Shown: positions 26,495 through 34,451, counted from the first letter of the stretch. The stretch is 64,000 nt of DNA from Parvularcula sp038749595 (GCA_038749595.1 JBCDHW010000001.1:391067-455066), one strand, 5' to 3'. Translations and numbers: made by a program. Notes: a model not told the origin generated them from the letters alone.

Positions 26495-27252
26495 GCCGAC
26501 GCCCGCTGCTCGGCCCACCGTTTGCCAAATGGGAAGGCGACCACCTCAGCACTTTTTGCTTCTATGCTCTGCGCACTCGGGCAGAGGCTAGCGAGCGGGC
26601 ACGCATGACACTCTGGCTTACCTTGGTGACAAAACCTGTCGGCAACCCGGCTCAGGCCTTGGCTCAGATGCGCAAAGTCGGACGAACGCCAATCAAGCGG
26701 CGACCGCTCGATCAACTGCCGAGGCAGTGCGGACAGAGGCGCTCCGGGCTCAACCAATTGCAACCGGCGCAGCGGCCGGGCGACATCTTGGTCCACGGTC
26801 AGGGATGTTCTCTCGGCCCCTGCGAAGGCGAGAACGGACAACGCAATGTCTTCGGTCACGCGCGGCAGCCGGGTCAGAAAGCGCACCGCTTGATCAGGCT
26901 CCCACCGGTCGAGGCCGTCGAGAGAAAGGCTGCCAAACGCGGCGTCGACTGCCTTGAGAATGTCGGGAATCGCTGCGGCTTTCAGCGCTGCCGCAGGCAG
27001 GCCGATCATCTCCCGTTGGAGTGCACCGGGATGGCTGTCCCTAAGGTCGGTCAACCGAGGGAACGCCTTGCGCAGCCGCCGGTAGCTGGCCATGGCGCTC
27101 GACGCAGCCAAACCGTGGGCCACAACGCCAAAGAGCAATTGCTCCATGGGCGGCAGACGTCGATCTCCCTGTTTTCTTGGGAAAAGCTGCTGAACCCGCT
27201 CAAGGATTTCCGGGAGGCGGTTGTCGACGGCGAATGTAAGAGGCGCTTGCAT
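26491..27252 (-). CDS. Endonuclease III-like HhH-GPD DNA glycosylase with an Fe-S cluster, atypical active site
   Basis: A 253-residue protein of the Nth/MutY superfamily. The cluster motif C-X6-C-X2-C-X5-C is complete in CHQGKPECHACPLASLC. The helix-hairpin-helix and active site align as LPRVTEDIALSVLAF and LTVDQDVARP, where E. coli Nth has LPGVGRKTA and VDTH. The catalytic Asp is kept, but the lyase Lys position reads Asp and the hairpin glycines are lost. So a monofunctional glycosylase or altered function is likely. The ATG at 27252 is preferred: a longer frame to 27288 would place an exact LexA-type box (27269-27283) inside the gene. Convergent with the squalene-synthase-like gene. Confidence 0.78.
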   Translation of the reverse strand: MQAPLTFAVDNRLPEILERVQQLFPRKQGDRRLPPMEQLLFGVVAHGLAASSAMASYRRLRKAFPRLTDLRDSHPGALQREMIGLPAAALKAAAIPDILKAVDAAFGSLSLDGLDRWEPDQAVRFLTRLPRVTEDIALSVLAFAGAERTSLTVDQDVARPLRRLQLVEPGAPLSALPRQLIERSPLDWRSSDFAHLSQGLSRVADRFCHQGKPECHACPLASLCPSAQSIEAKSAEVVAFPFGKRWAEQRASA

Positions 27253-27268
27253 GCCCTGTTCTCTAATG

Positions 27269-27283
27269 GAACAGAAACAGAAC
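27269..27283 (-). promoter_or_regulatory. Candidate LexA (SOS) box of the endonuclease III-like gene
   Basis: The plus strand reads GAACAGAAACAGAAC, an exact match to the alphaproteobacterial LexA consensus GAAC-N7-GAAC (GTTC-N7-GTTC on the gene strand), 17 bases upstream of the ATG at 27252. A second site with one mismatch, GTTTCTGCAATGTTC, lies at 27293-27307. Repression by LexA is inferred from sequence and position. Confidence 0.7.
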
Positions 27284-27348
27284 ATCAAGCATGTTTCTGC
27301 AATGTTCTCATCTGAGTCGCAACCGCTTGAAGCCCGTTTATGGAAACA

Positions 27349-28740
27349 TCAGGCCGCGACCCGCGGTCCCTCAAGCCACGCAGCCAGATCCGCGAGCGCG
27401 CGGGTGGTCATCGCTTTCTTCCGGGCGCGCCCCTTTTCTTTTCCGCGGAGACGGTTGCCGTCGGCATCGCGGCTGGGCGTCTGGATCTCTGGGAAGAGCC
27501 CGAAATTGACATTCATCGGCTGGAAACTGCCCTTACCGCCGTCGAGATGACCAGCGGTGATGTGGTGGTGCAAAGCGCCGAGCGCCGTCGTCCTAGGCGG
27601 CAGTTGGCGCTCCGTACCAAGAGCTTCGCTAGCGGCGAGCCGACCGGTCAGCAAACCGATCGCTGCGCTTTCGAGATAGCCTTCGACCCCGGTGATTTGC
27701 CCAGCGAACCGAATTTGTGGGCGAGAGCGGAGCCGCATTTCCTCATCAAGGAGGCGCGGGGCATTGATGAAGGTATTCCGATGGATCCCGCCAAGGCGGG
27801 CAAAGCGCGCGCTTTCGAGACCAGGGATCATTTTAAGAACCTCAGCCTGCGCACCATATTTCAGTTTCGTCTGGAAGCCGACCATATTGTACAGTGTACC
27901 GAGCGCATTATCCTGGCGCAGCTGCACCACCGCGTGGGGTTTGACATCAGGCTGGTGCGGGTTGGTCAGGCCTACTGGTTTCATCGGACCATAGCGTAGG
28001 GTATCGCGCCCACGCCGTGCCATCTCTTCGATGGGAAGACAGCCGTCAAAATATTGAGTCGATTTCTCCCACTCTTTGAAATCTGTCTTCTCACCTTCCA
28101 GGATAGCATCGAGAAGAGCATTATACTGATGTTCATCAAGGGGTAGATTAATATAGTCTTTTCCCGTCCCGCCGGGACCGGGTTTGTCGTAGCGCGATTG
28201 GAACCACGCTTTTTCGAAATTAATGCTCTCTTTGTAGACGATGGGTGCAATCGCGTCGAAGAACGCGAGGGAGTCTTCGCCGGTTTCGGTCAAGATTTCA
28301 GCGGCGAGGCTTTCCGAGGTCAAAGGGCCTGTTGCGATAATGGTGGGTCCCCAATCGGTTGGGGGAAGAGCGGTCATCTCTTCACGGACGATTGTGATGT
28401 TTGGGTGGGCCTTAAGCGCTTGCGTGACTGCTTCGGCGAAGCCATCACGGTCAACGGCAAGCGCACCGCCCGCGGGCAGTTTGTGCGCGTCCGCCTTCGC
28501 CAGGATCAACGATCCGCACCGGCGCATTTCTTCGTGCAAAAGGCCGACTGCGTTGTATTCGTGATCGTCCGAGCGGAACGAGTTGGAGCAGACGAGCTCA
28601 GCACACTGATCGGTCTGATGCGCCTCTGTCGGACGGACGCCGCGCATCTCGTGGAGCGTGACCGTCGCGCCAGCCTCGGCGGCTTGCCATGCGGCCTCTG
28701 AGCCAGCCAGGCCGGCACCGATGATATGAATATCCGTCAT
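27349..28740 (-). CDS. trmFO: Methylenetetrahydrofolate-tRNA-(uracil-5-)-methyltransferase
   Basis: TrmFO is a folate- and FAD-dependent enzyme that makes ribothymidine at position 54 of tRNA. The protein has 463 residues. The FAD-binding start is HIIGAGLAGSEAAWQAAEAG, followed by TLHEMRGVRPTEAHQTDQCA and ELVCSNSFRSDDHEYNAVGL, the family signature. FAGQITGVEGYLESAAIGLL marks the C-terminal FAD domain. Length and motifs are standard. Its stop is only about 100 bases from the start of the endonuclease III-like gene, on the same strand. Confidence 0.95.
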   Translation of the reverse strand: MTDIHIIGAGLAGSEAAWQAAEAGATVTLHEMRGVRPTEAHQTDQCAELVCSNSFRSDDHEYNAVGLLHEEMRRCGSLILAKADAHKLPAGGALAVDRDGFAEAVTQALKAHPNITIVREEMTALPPTDWGPTIIATGPLTSESLAAEILTETGEDSLAFFDAIAPIVYKESINFEKAWFQSRYDKPGPGGTGKDYINLPLDEHQYNALLDAILEGEKTDFKEWEKSTQYFDGCLPIEEMARRGRDTLRYGPMKPVGLTNPHQPDVKPHAVVQLRQDNALGTLYNMVGFQTKLKYGAQAEVLKMIPGLESARFARLGGIHRNTFINAPRLLDEEMRLRSRPQIRFAGQITGVEGYLESAAIGLLTGRLAASEALGTERQLPPRTTALGALHHHITAGHLDGGKGSFQPMNVNFGLFPEIQTPSRDADGNRLRGKEKGRARKKAMTTRALADLAAWLEGPRVAA

Positions 28741-28783
28741 GCCTGACGGTTAGCTTACCTGTATCCTGGCCAGCAAGGGCTTC

Positions 28784-28818
28784 GAAAAAGCCGCGCGTCG
28801 CAGGGCTCTAGGCTTTTT
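28784..28818 (-). terminator. Terminator of the second PEP-CTERM-like gene
   Basis: On the minus strand AAAAAGCC pairs with GGCTTTTT (28811-28818 with 28785-28792) and ends in a T run. The stop codon of the gene (28808-28810) lies in the loop. Confidence 0.75.
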
Positions 28819-29458
28819 TGCGCTTGCGGCTGAACCAGGTGGCCAGGCCCCCGGCGAACAAAAGTCCGGCTGCCGGAACAGGCACTTCGCTGCTGTCGGT
28901 GGGATCGAGGTTTGCGAAAAGCGCGTCGTCGAGACCGAAGCCTTCGCTGAGCGCTACGCCCGCGACGCGGAATGTATCGAAGGGATCGTCAGAGAGCACA
29001 CCGAAGAAGCCATCGAGGTCAATGCCTGGATTGACCGTTTGGCCCGCGACTTCAAACACGCTGCGCTGCGCAGAATCGTTGATCCGTGCCCAGTTGCCGC
29101 CAAACGCGTGGACCGACGACGTAAACGCGATTTCGACCACTTCGTTGGGCAGGACGGTGCCGACGAGGGCGTTTGAATTGAACGGGTTGTTCACAGCGAC
29201 TGGCGTGCCGGTGTCGATGAGGTTGAAAAGGGGACCACGGAGGATACCGCTGTACCCAACGCTGAAGCCATCGAAATGCACGGCTTGGTCGGCGAAATAG
29301 GTATCGATCAACAGGCCTTCGAAATTCTCTTCGACGAGGCTGCCGCCAAGGGCAGCCACAAAGGCGTCGCGATCGGTGAAGATCGTCAGTGATGCGTGAG
29401 CCTGTGCGCCAACGAGGGCGGCAAGGCCAGCGGTCGCGGATAAAAGTGCGTTCTTCAC
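28808..29458 (-). CDS. Exported protein with PEP-CTERM-like (VPxP) sorting tail
   Basis: A 216-residue protein with a signal peptide (KNALLSATAGLAALVGAQAH). The middle domain contains TIFTDRDAFVAALGGSLVEE, NFEGLLID and VHAFGGNWARINDS, and resembles the beta-sandwich seen in many PEP-CTERM proteins. The C-terminal tail is VPVPAAGLLFAGGLATWF followed by a basic cluster RKRKK, the tripartite exosortase-type sorting signal. GTG at 29458 is chosen for GGGGGA 5 bases upstream and because it begins the signal peptide. A hairpin terminator overlaps the stop. Companion of the protein at 12514-13155. Confidence 0.78.
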   Translation of the reverse strand: MKNALLSATAGLAALVGAQAHASLTIFTDRDAFVAALGGSLVEENFEGLLIDTYFADQAVHFDGFSVGYSGILRGPLFNLIDTGTPVAVNNPFNSNALVGTVLPNEVVEIAFTSSVHAFGGNWARINDSAQRSVFEVAGQTVNPGIDLDGFFGVLSDDPFDTFRVAGVALSEGFGLDDALFANLDPTDSSEVPVPAAGLLFAGGLATWFSRKRKKA

Positions 29459-29606
29459 AAAATCCCCCAGATGTTGCGGGTCGCGCTTCGTTAACGAGTC
29501 CCTAACAGAAATGGTTGATTTCGGCAACGAATTTATCGCGGGTAAGTTGTGCGCGCTGTTCTTTCATGAGTTGTGCGAAGAATTGATCCGTTAACTATAA
29601 GTTATG

Positions 29607-29813
29607 TTACCGCCCGGGCGCGGTTGCAGGCTTCACGTGGATGCTCATTTGCAAGTCTTCGCGGGCCGCGTAGTGAACAACGTGGGTGACTTCCCAGTAT
29701 TCCCACTTCCCCTCGTGCAAAAAGGCCAAGTGTTCACCCACCCGAGGCGGCGCTTCAAAGGCATAGGTGTGGGGCTCGCGTTCGGCGATGATGACTTCGA
29801 TCTCAATGCTCAT
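29607..29813 (-). CDS. Small hypothetical protein
   Basis: A 68-residue protein, MSIEIEVIIAEREPHTYAFE at the start, with beta-rich, well-balanced composition (VGEHLAFLHEGKWEYWEVTH). CAGGAG lies 8 bases before the ATG at 29813. A longer reading frame through it extends to 30524 antisense to the reductase gene and is not used. The look is of a small SH3- or PilZ-like barrel, but no family is recognised. Nothing nearby gives a function. Confidence 0.6.
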   Translation of the reverse strand: MSIEIEVIIAEREPHTYAFEAPPRVGEHLAFLHEGKWEYWEVTHVVHYAAREDLQMSIHVKPATAPGR

Positions 29814-29952
29814 GGCGAATCTCCTGCATGGCTGAGAACGCAGCCGGTTCTGCCGCTCGGCGCAAGAGCGGGATCTCAGGAACCTGCGCGTAGACACACC
29901 GAAGTGCCGCCGATAGCGTTCGCGGTGTTCGTCTTGAGAAGGTGGCACGACC

Positions 29953-30570
29953 TTGCGGATTGCAATCATTGGCGCGGGAAATGTTGGCCGCGCCCTCGGA
30001 ACGGTTTGGCACCGATCGGGCCACGATGTTGTTTGGTGCGTCCGCGATCCCTCGGCGGAAAAGTACCAGGATTTGCCTGGCGCGCCGCCCAGCACCATTA
30101 AGGAGGGCATCGCCGGTGCTGACGTCACCGTGCTGGCGGTTCCTTGGTCGGCGGTGGGCGAGGCAGCTGCCGCGCTCGGCCCAGACTTTGGCGGCATCCT
30201 GATCGATTGCACCAACCCAATCCGCAGCGATTTTTCGGGGTTGGAAAACCCCGCCGAGGGCTCCGGCGCGGCGCGGGTCAAAGCGCTGTTGCCGAAAGCG
30301 CGAATTGTCAAAGCCTTCAACCATGTCGGCGCGGCGATTATGGCCGACGCTGACTTTGGCAAGGCCCAGGCGCTGAGCCTGGTCTGCTCCAGCGACGAAG
30401 CCGCAGCCTCGCTGGTCAAACACTTGTCCGACGATATCGGCTTTGACAGTGTCGTCGTCCGCGGGCTCGACCACGCTGCCCACATGGAACACCTCGCGTG
30501 GCTGTGGATCAGTCTGGCCATCAAACAACAGCACGGCGTCGACTTTGCCTTTGGATTCGTGCGGCGTTAG
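29953..30570 (+). CDS. NADPH-dependent F420 reductase-like oxidoreductase
   Basis: A 205-residue Rossmann-fold protein with the dinucleotide motif IAIIGAGNVGRALGTVWHRS, then VLAVPWSAV, DCTNPI and the family segment IVKAFNHVGAAIMADADFG. It matches the NADP oxidoreductase, coenzyme F420-dependent family, which in bacteria without F420 acts on other substrates. The substrate is unknown. Start is TTG at 29953, directly beginning the Rossmann strand, with AAGGTGG 8 bases upstream. Confidence 0.82.
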   Translation: MRIAIIGAGNVGRALGTVWHRSGHDVVWCVRDPSAEKYQDLPGAPPSTIKEGIAGADVTVLAVPWSAVGEAAAALGPDFGGILIDCTNPIRSDFSGLENPAEGSGAARVKALLPKARIVKAFNHVGAAIMADADFGKAQALSLVCSSDEAAASLVKHLSDDIGFDSVVVRGLDHAAHMEHLAWLWISLAIKQQHGVDFAFGFVRR

Positions 30571-30678
30571 CGCAACATCTTGCGCGCAATTGCAGCGACG
30601 GGCGTAGGAAACCGTTCAGGTCCGGTGTGGTGAGGACCTGTGTCCGGGCTGGTTGGGCGGAATGCGGAGACGTTCGGG

Positions 30679-31551
30679 ATGCTCATGGCTGGTTTAGCTT
30701 TCGTCGCTGCCGCGGCGTCCTGTGCTGATCATCCGATGGCGCCGCGTCTCGAAACACTCGCACAATCGGAGTTCGTCATCGCCGACGCCACAGACCGCGA
30801 GGCGGTGATGCGGGTGTTGATCACTTGCGCCGACGATCCCGACCCCTTTTGGCGCGACACGATCGGCTATTCCGGCCTGTCCGCGATTTTGCGCCGTGAT
30901 CCGATTGCTCCGGACACGATGCAGTTTCTTACGGCCCAGGTTCAGTCCGAGATGAAGCGCCGGATCGGAAGCGACACGTTCGCGGCTGCTTTCTTGCCGC
31001 TGTACCTCTCAGAGATCATCCGTGTGGATCGTTTAGACCCGTTTCTGACGCCTGAAGACAGATCGCTCATAGCAGAAACCGTAGCACAGTATCTCGAAGC
31101 GATCAGTGATTATCGCGGATTTGTGGAGGGTGAGGGCTGGCGTCACCAAGTGGCCCATGCCGCCGACGCGGCGCTGCAGCTTGCGCTTAATCCTCTTGCG
31201 TCCGACGCAATCCGCGGGCGGTTACGCGATGCGTTGTTAAACCAGGTGGCGCCGTCCTCGGGCCATTTTTATGTTTTCGGCGAACCCGAAAGGCTCGCGC
31301 GTGCCTTTGTCTACAACGTCAATGCCAGCGCACTTCCCGAGGACGGTATCGTCGGTATGCTCGGGAGTTTGGCCGAGCCGGGGCCGGCCGGTTCGTGGGA
31401 GAACGCCTATCAAAGCACGGCGAAGCTGGCGCGGCTGCACAATACGAAAGCGTTCCTTTCCGCCGTCATCGTCGCGCTGGCCGAACAAGACGACCCCAAA
31501 TTGAGCGCGCTGCGGGTGGAGGCTCTCTCCGTCCACCGGGCGCTCCCTTAG
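30679..31551 (+). CDS. DUF2785-like exported protein
   Basis: A 290-residue protein with an N-terminal signal (MLMAGLAFVAAAASCADHPM) that may be a lipoprotein signal with Cys at about residue 15. The body is alpha-helical. It matches my recollection of DUF2785: DDPDPFWRDTIGYSGLSAIL, FLPLYLSEIIRVDRLDPFLT and EGEGWRHQVAHAADAALQLA. Function is unknown. The ATG at 30679 has GGAG 9 bases upstream; GTG 30640 is an alternative. Its stop lies 3 bases from the stop of the convergent membrane protein. Confidence 0.7.
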   Translation: MLMAGLAFVAAAASCADHPMAPRLETLAQSEFVIADATDREAVMRVLITCADDPDPFWRDTIGYSGLSAILRRDPIAPDTMQFLTAQVQSEMKRRIGSDTFAAAFLPLYLSEIIRVDRLDPFLTPEDRSLIAETVAQYLEAISDYRGFVEGEGWRHQVAHAADAALQLALNPLASDAIRGRLRDALLNQVAPSSGHFYVFGEPERLARAFVYNVNASALPEDGIVGMLGSLAEPGPAGSWENAYQSTAKLARLHNTKAFLSAVIVALAEQDDPKLSALRVEALSVHRALP

Positions 31552-31554
31552 GTG

Positions 31555-32058
31555 CTAATTCACCAAAGCGATCGCGGCGCGGCTCGCCTGGGCCTGGATG
31601 TCTTGGTCGCCGCCTTGGGCTGCGTCGTCGAGCATCGCGACGAGATCCTGCCGCTCGTCCAGGGTCAGGTCGTTGCGCAGCCTCTCGGTCAGCAGTTTTA
31701 GAGCCCGGTCGTGGTCGAGCTCCTGCCCTGCGGCCCACTCGGCGTAGGTCATGGCTTCGCTGGCTAAGGTTTCGTTGGCGAGCTCGGCAAAGCGCAACTT
31801 GAGCCGGCCGTGGGCCATGGGCCAAGCGTCGGGACCGACAACCATTCGGATCAAGGTTGCCGCCGCGGTGACGGGATCGCTGATGGCTGTGATCGGTGAC
31901 AGGTCGGAGGCCGATGCGCGGTTTTGACGGCGGCGCGCGCCGCGGAACCGATCGGCCGCGTCGATGACATTGTCTGTCGCTTCTTTGACCATCTTAAAAC
32001 GCCACCACCACACCGAGGTGGCGATTATAGCAGAAACGAGCAGGACGAGAATATGCAT
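31555..32058 (-). CDS. Hypothetical single-pass membrane protein
   Basis: A 167-residue protein with an N-terminal transmembrane helix (MHILVLLVSAIIATSVWWWR), a basic stretch (DRFRGARRRQNRASA), and a helical cytoplasmic domain: VTAAATLIRMVVGPDAWPMA, then LLTERLRNDLTLDERQDLVA. The domain has the flavour of TerB-like helical bundles, but this is only a resemblance. No function is assigned. Confidence 0.65.
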   Translation of the reverse strand: MHILVLLVSAIIATSVWWWRFKMVKEATDNVIDAADRFRGARRRQNRASASDLSPITAISDPVTAAATLIRMVVGPDAWPMAHGRLKLRFAELANETLASEAMTYAEWAAGQELDHDRALKLLTERLRNDLTLDERQDLVAMLDDAAQGGDQDIQAQASRAAIALVN

Positions 32059-32180
32059 GGGCGCACAGTAAAGCCGGTGGGGAGGAGGAGCAATGCGGCG
32101 CGGGTTCGCCGCTGTGCCGCGTTCTCGACGGGGCTTTTTGTGGTGCTAGCGTCGGGTCTCGAAAGAACGAGGAGGGACCT

Positions 32181-32579
32181 ATGAAACGCATCATCACCGC
32201 CGCCGCGATGGCTTCACTCATTTTCTCGGCGAGCGCCTCAGCGCAGACGGCCAAGTTGACCCGCGAGCGCGTGCTCGGCTGTGTCGATGCGCAGGTGTAC
32301 AACACCCAGTCGATCAAGCGCCAAGGGATGAGCTTTGTGATCGTCCAGGATGAGGAGCCGCATGTCTTCAACTTTGAAGGCGATGCTATCCGTTTCATCC
32401 CGATCGGTACCGCGACGCCCATCGCCCTGGCCGAAGAGGTGGGGCAGTACAAAACGCTGATCGACAGCATCGAGCGCGCCACCGCCGCGAACCGCCCGCT
32501 CACGGTCGACTATACGATGCCCGACCGCAAAGTGTTCGGTATAACGATCAACTGGGGCGACTTCTGTCCGAGTTCTTAA
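32181..32579 (+). CDS. Small exported hypothetical protein
   Basis: A 132-residue protein with a clear signal peptide (MKRIITAAAMASLIFSASAS, probable cleavage after SASAQ or nearby). The mature part has two cysteines (GCVDAQVY and DFCPSS), which could form a disulfide in the periplasm. A strong site GAGGAGGGACC precedes the ATG. No family is recognised. It stands next to a palindromic repeat element on its downstream side. Confidence 0.68.
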   Translation: MKRIITAAAMASLIFSASASAQTAKLTRERVLGCVDAQVYNTQSIKRQGMSFVIVQDEEPHVFNFEGDAIRFIPIGTATPIALAEEVGQYKTLIDSIERATAANRPLTVDYTMPDRKVFGITINWGDFCPSS

Positions 32580-32741
32580 AGCAGGGCATGCGGAGCAATT
32601 TCAAGCACACGCCAGTGACGGCGCAGGCTCGTCTGCGACCGTGAGGAAGGAAGGGGGCGCCGCGCAGCTTGCCGCCGCGGAGGGCTTTTCAGTTCGATGC
32701 AGCGGCACGAGGGTTCCCACACCCGCGCATGCGCGGCGTTT

Positions 32742-32785
32742 GTCTTTTTTGTGGCCCTAACGCGCGCTCGCGCTCGCTGCTTGAG
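32742..32785 (+). repeat. Left arm of a 44-base inverted repeat
   Basis: The arm begins GTCTTTTTTGTGGCCCTAAC and continues with alternating CG and GCTC sequence. Its first 38 bases are perfectly repeated in inverse at 32992-33029; with one mismatch the match extends to 44 bases. The T run at its outer edge lets the pair act as terminator in either direction. Confidence 0.85.
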
Positions 32786-32881
32786 GGCGGGCTTCGCCGG
32801 TTCGTCGCCCTATCCATCGCGCTTGAGGCGAGGGCAGAGGCGGTAGGCACTACCGTCGCTACGCTCCAACAGAGAGCGCAG

Positions 32882-32942
32882 GCGAGCGGTAGCGCCACCA
32901 ACCGGCGGTCCCGCCGCCGTTGCGCTCATATAGCGAGCGCGA
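32882..32942. repeat. 61-base direct repeat, unit A
   Basis: The unit contains TAGCGCCACCAACCGGCGGT and differs from unit B (32943-33003) at 5 of 61 positions. A degenerate third unit seems to lie at about 32821-32881. Confidence 0.75.
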
Positions 32943-33003
32943 GCGAGCGATAGCGCCACCAACCGGCGGTCCCACCGCCGTCGCGCTCAAACAGCGAGCG
33001 CGA
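32943..33003. repeat. 61-base direct repeat, unit B
   Basis: This is the second copy, directly abutting unit A at a period of 61 bases. It overlaps the inner part of the right inverted arm. The copy number and lack of spacers rule out a CRISPR array. Confidence 0.75.
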
Positions 33004-33029
33004 GCGCGCGTTAGGGCCACAAAAAAGAC
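32986..33029 (-). repeat. Right arm of the 44-base inverted repeat
   Basis: It is the reverse complement of 32742-32785 with one mismatch (position 32991), ending TTAGGGCCACAAAAAAGAC. About 200 bases separate the arms. Together they resemble a REP/MITE-like non-coding element. Confidence 0.85.
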
Positions 33030-33265
33030 TCGCTGGATCTCACACAGGGCGAACGGCCTAACTTAAAGCTCACGCCCGACCTGGACCATCAGGGCAGAGT
33101 GGACGCACCCCTCTGCCTACGGAGTTCCAACGATCAGCAAGCCTCAAGCCGACGGTACCGGGAGACCCTTCCGCTTACTGATGGGTGGAGGATAGCGCGG
33201 GTTTGGGGGTGGGGGGATAAGTTAAGCGCGTTGCTAACGCATCGCCCGACGGTTATCCTATCAAT

Positions 33266-33880
33266 GTGTGTGAGAACAACCAAGCTGACCTTGTGATTGC
33301 GTGTCCGCAGTGCAGTTCCGCGGCCGATTTCTGGTTTGCTTCTTCGATTAAGATAGCAAAAGCGGATCGATCATTCTTTGATCGGAGCAATGCGTTCATT
33401 GTGACCGTTGGGCGTGACAGGGTCGGAGCTACGGTCACCATAGCGTCCTATTTCCCGCCGGTCTCTGGTCCGTTAGAAAACGTCAAGGGACTGCCTAGCC
33501 AATTTCTGTCGGTTCGGTGGGGGCGATGGCGGCACGACCGGCCCGTGCGTGTTAGCGATCTCGGTGCTTTCCGTTGTCCATCATGTCTCACGACCGGGCG
33601 GCACTTGCTTCGATGGCCTGCAGATGCCTATTTTCAAGTCGAATTTAAAGGCCGTAAGCCGTGGGCACCTGACCGAAAAACAGCTCTCAAGCTAGTCGAC
33701 TATATACAGTCTGCGGAACGTATTAAAGGACGGGACTATACGGTGGGTAGGGAGCACTGGGCTACCGGGCGATCGGAGGACCCGTTTCTTCGCCGGATCC
33801 CCACCCACTTTTTAAGAGCGAAAGCTCGGCCTGACGTCACCCGCAAGCTCAGGCGATTACTAGGCTTATCCATACGTTGA
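33266..33880 (+). CDS. Hypothetical protein with two CxxC zinc-ribbon motifs
   Basis: A 204-residue protein. CPQC near residue 13 and CPSC near residue 103 could bind one zinc as a ribbon. The region between is beta-like (FIVTVGRDRVGATVTIASYF), and the C-terminus is basic (ARPDVTRKLRRLLGLSIR), as in nucleic-acid-binding proteins. Codon use looks less GC-rich than the neighbours, suggesting recent acquisition. The GTG at 33266 is uncertain, with no strong ribosome-binding site. It is flanked by the repeat element and a convergent membrane protein gene. No function is assigned. Confidence 0.6.
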   Translation: MCENNQADLVIACPQCSSAADFWFASSIKIAKADRSFFDRSNAFIVTVGRDRVGATVTIASYFPPVSGPLENVKGLPSQFLSVRWGRWRHDRPVRVSDLGAFRCPSCLTTGRHLLRWPADAYFQVEFKGRKPWAPDRKTALKLVDYIQSAERIKGRDYTVGREHWATGRSEDPFLRRIPTHFLRAKARPDVTRKLRRLLGLSIR

Positions 33881-33884
33881 CCGA

Positions 33885-34451
33885 CTAGCTGTTCTCTGAC
33901 TTTGGCTCTTTTGAGTAAAGCTGCGGGCAGTATTGTATCACAGCATCTTGGAAGACGAAAAAGCCACGATAGGCTGGCATCCACTGAATTTTCGTTCCCG
34001 TCTTTGAGACCAGGCTACGCACGACCTCCCCCGACTGTTCTACCCCCTCAATGTCCGACCACGGCAGAAACACCGGACGGGGAATGATCATGCTTCGAGA
34101 TCCGGTAACCCCTCGACCGTCCCACGAGACATCACTGATGGGAAAGAACCACAAAACGCTGGACCCCAGATATAGCAACGAAAACAGAGTTCCTAGTGCA
34201 GTGCCATTTCCATTGTTCAGAGCCTGCGGAACACCATCGATTGTCGGCAGGGTCAGAAAAAACAAGAGCGCTGTCATGGGAATTGCTGCGCCCATCACCA
34301 CGGCGCCTCGGTCAAGCTGGATGCGTCCAGAATCAACATTTCCTGATGAGGGCGGCATCTTCTTCACGCGTTCCAACCAGAGCGGAAACGCGAGAAATCC
34401 GACGACAACGACGCTTAGAGAAGCAAGCAGGAAGATGCCTGGAATGCTCAT
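33885..34451 (-). CDS. Hypothetical membrane protein with a PH-like soluble tail
   Basis: A 188-residue protein with three hydrophobic segments: SIPGIFLLASLSVVVVGFLA, GAAIPMTALLFFLTL and LGTLFSLLYLGSSVLWFF. The C-terminal domain (VTGSRSMIIPRPVFLPWSDI then RGFFVFQDAVI) has the pattern of small bacterial PH-like domains. The ATG at 34451 directly follows the uvrA stop (TAAATG), so it may be translated from the uvrA transcript. That would put it under SOS control, which is inference. No named family is recognised. Confidence 0.65.
   Translation of the reverse strand: MSIPGIFLLASLSVVVVGFLAFPLWLERVKKMPPSSGNVDSGRIQLDRGAVVMGAAIPMTALLFFLTLPTIDGVPQALNNGNGTALGTLFSLLYLGSSVLWFFPISDVSWDGRGVTGSRSMIIPRPVFLPWSDIEGVEQSGEVVRSLVSKTGTKIQWMPAYRGFFVFQDAVIQYCPQLYSKEPKSENS

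Larger units (their letters stand above)
32580..33265. other. Gene-free region holding a palindromic repeat element
   Basis: This 686-base gap has no credible gene. Its middle, 32742-33029, is a structured element of two inverted 44-base arms with direct repeats inside. The frame at 32669-32953 is an artefact of GC-rich repeats. From about 33030 to 33265 I see only sequence of lower GC content ahead of the zinc-ribbon gene, with no clear promoter. Confidence 0.6.

Noticed and set aside
32669..32953. 94-residue frame across the repeat element
   Set aside because: It translates the GC-rich repeats themselves and has no credible start or conserved pattern.
32882..33003. CRISPR array
   Set aside because: There are only two to three units that abut without spacers, inside an inverted repeat; no cas genes are near.
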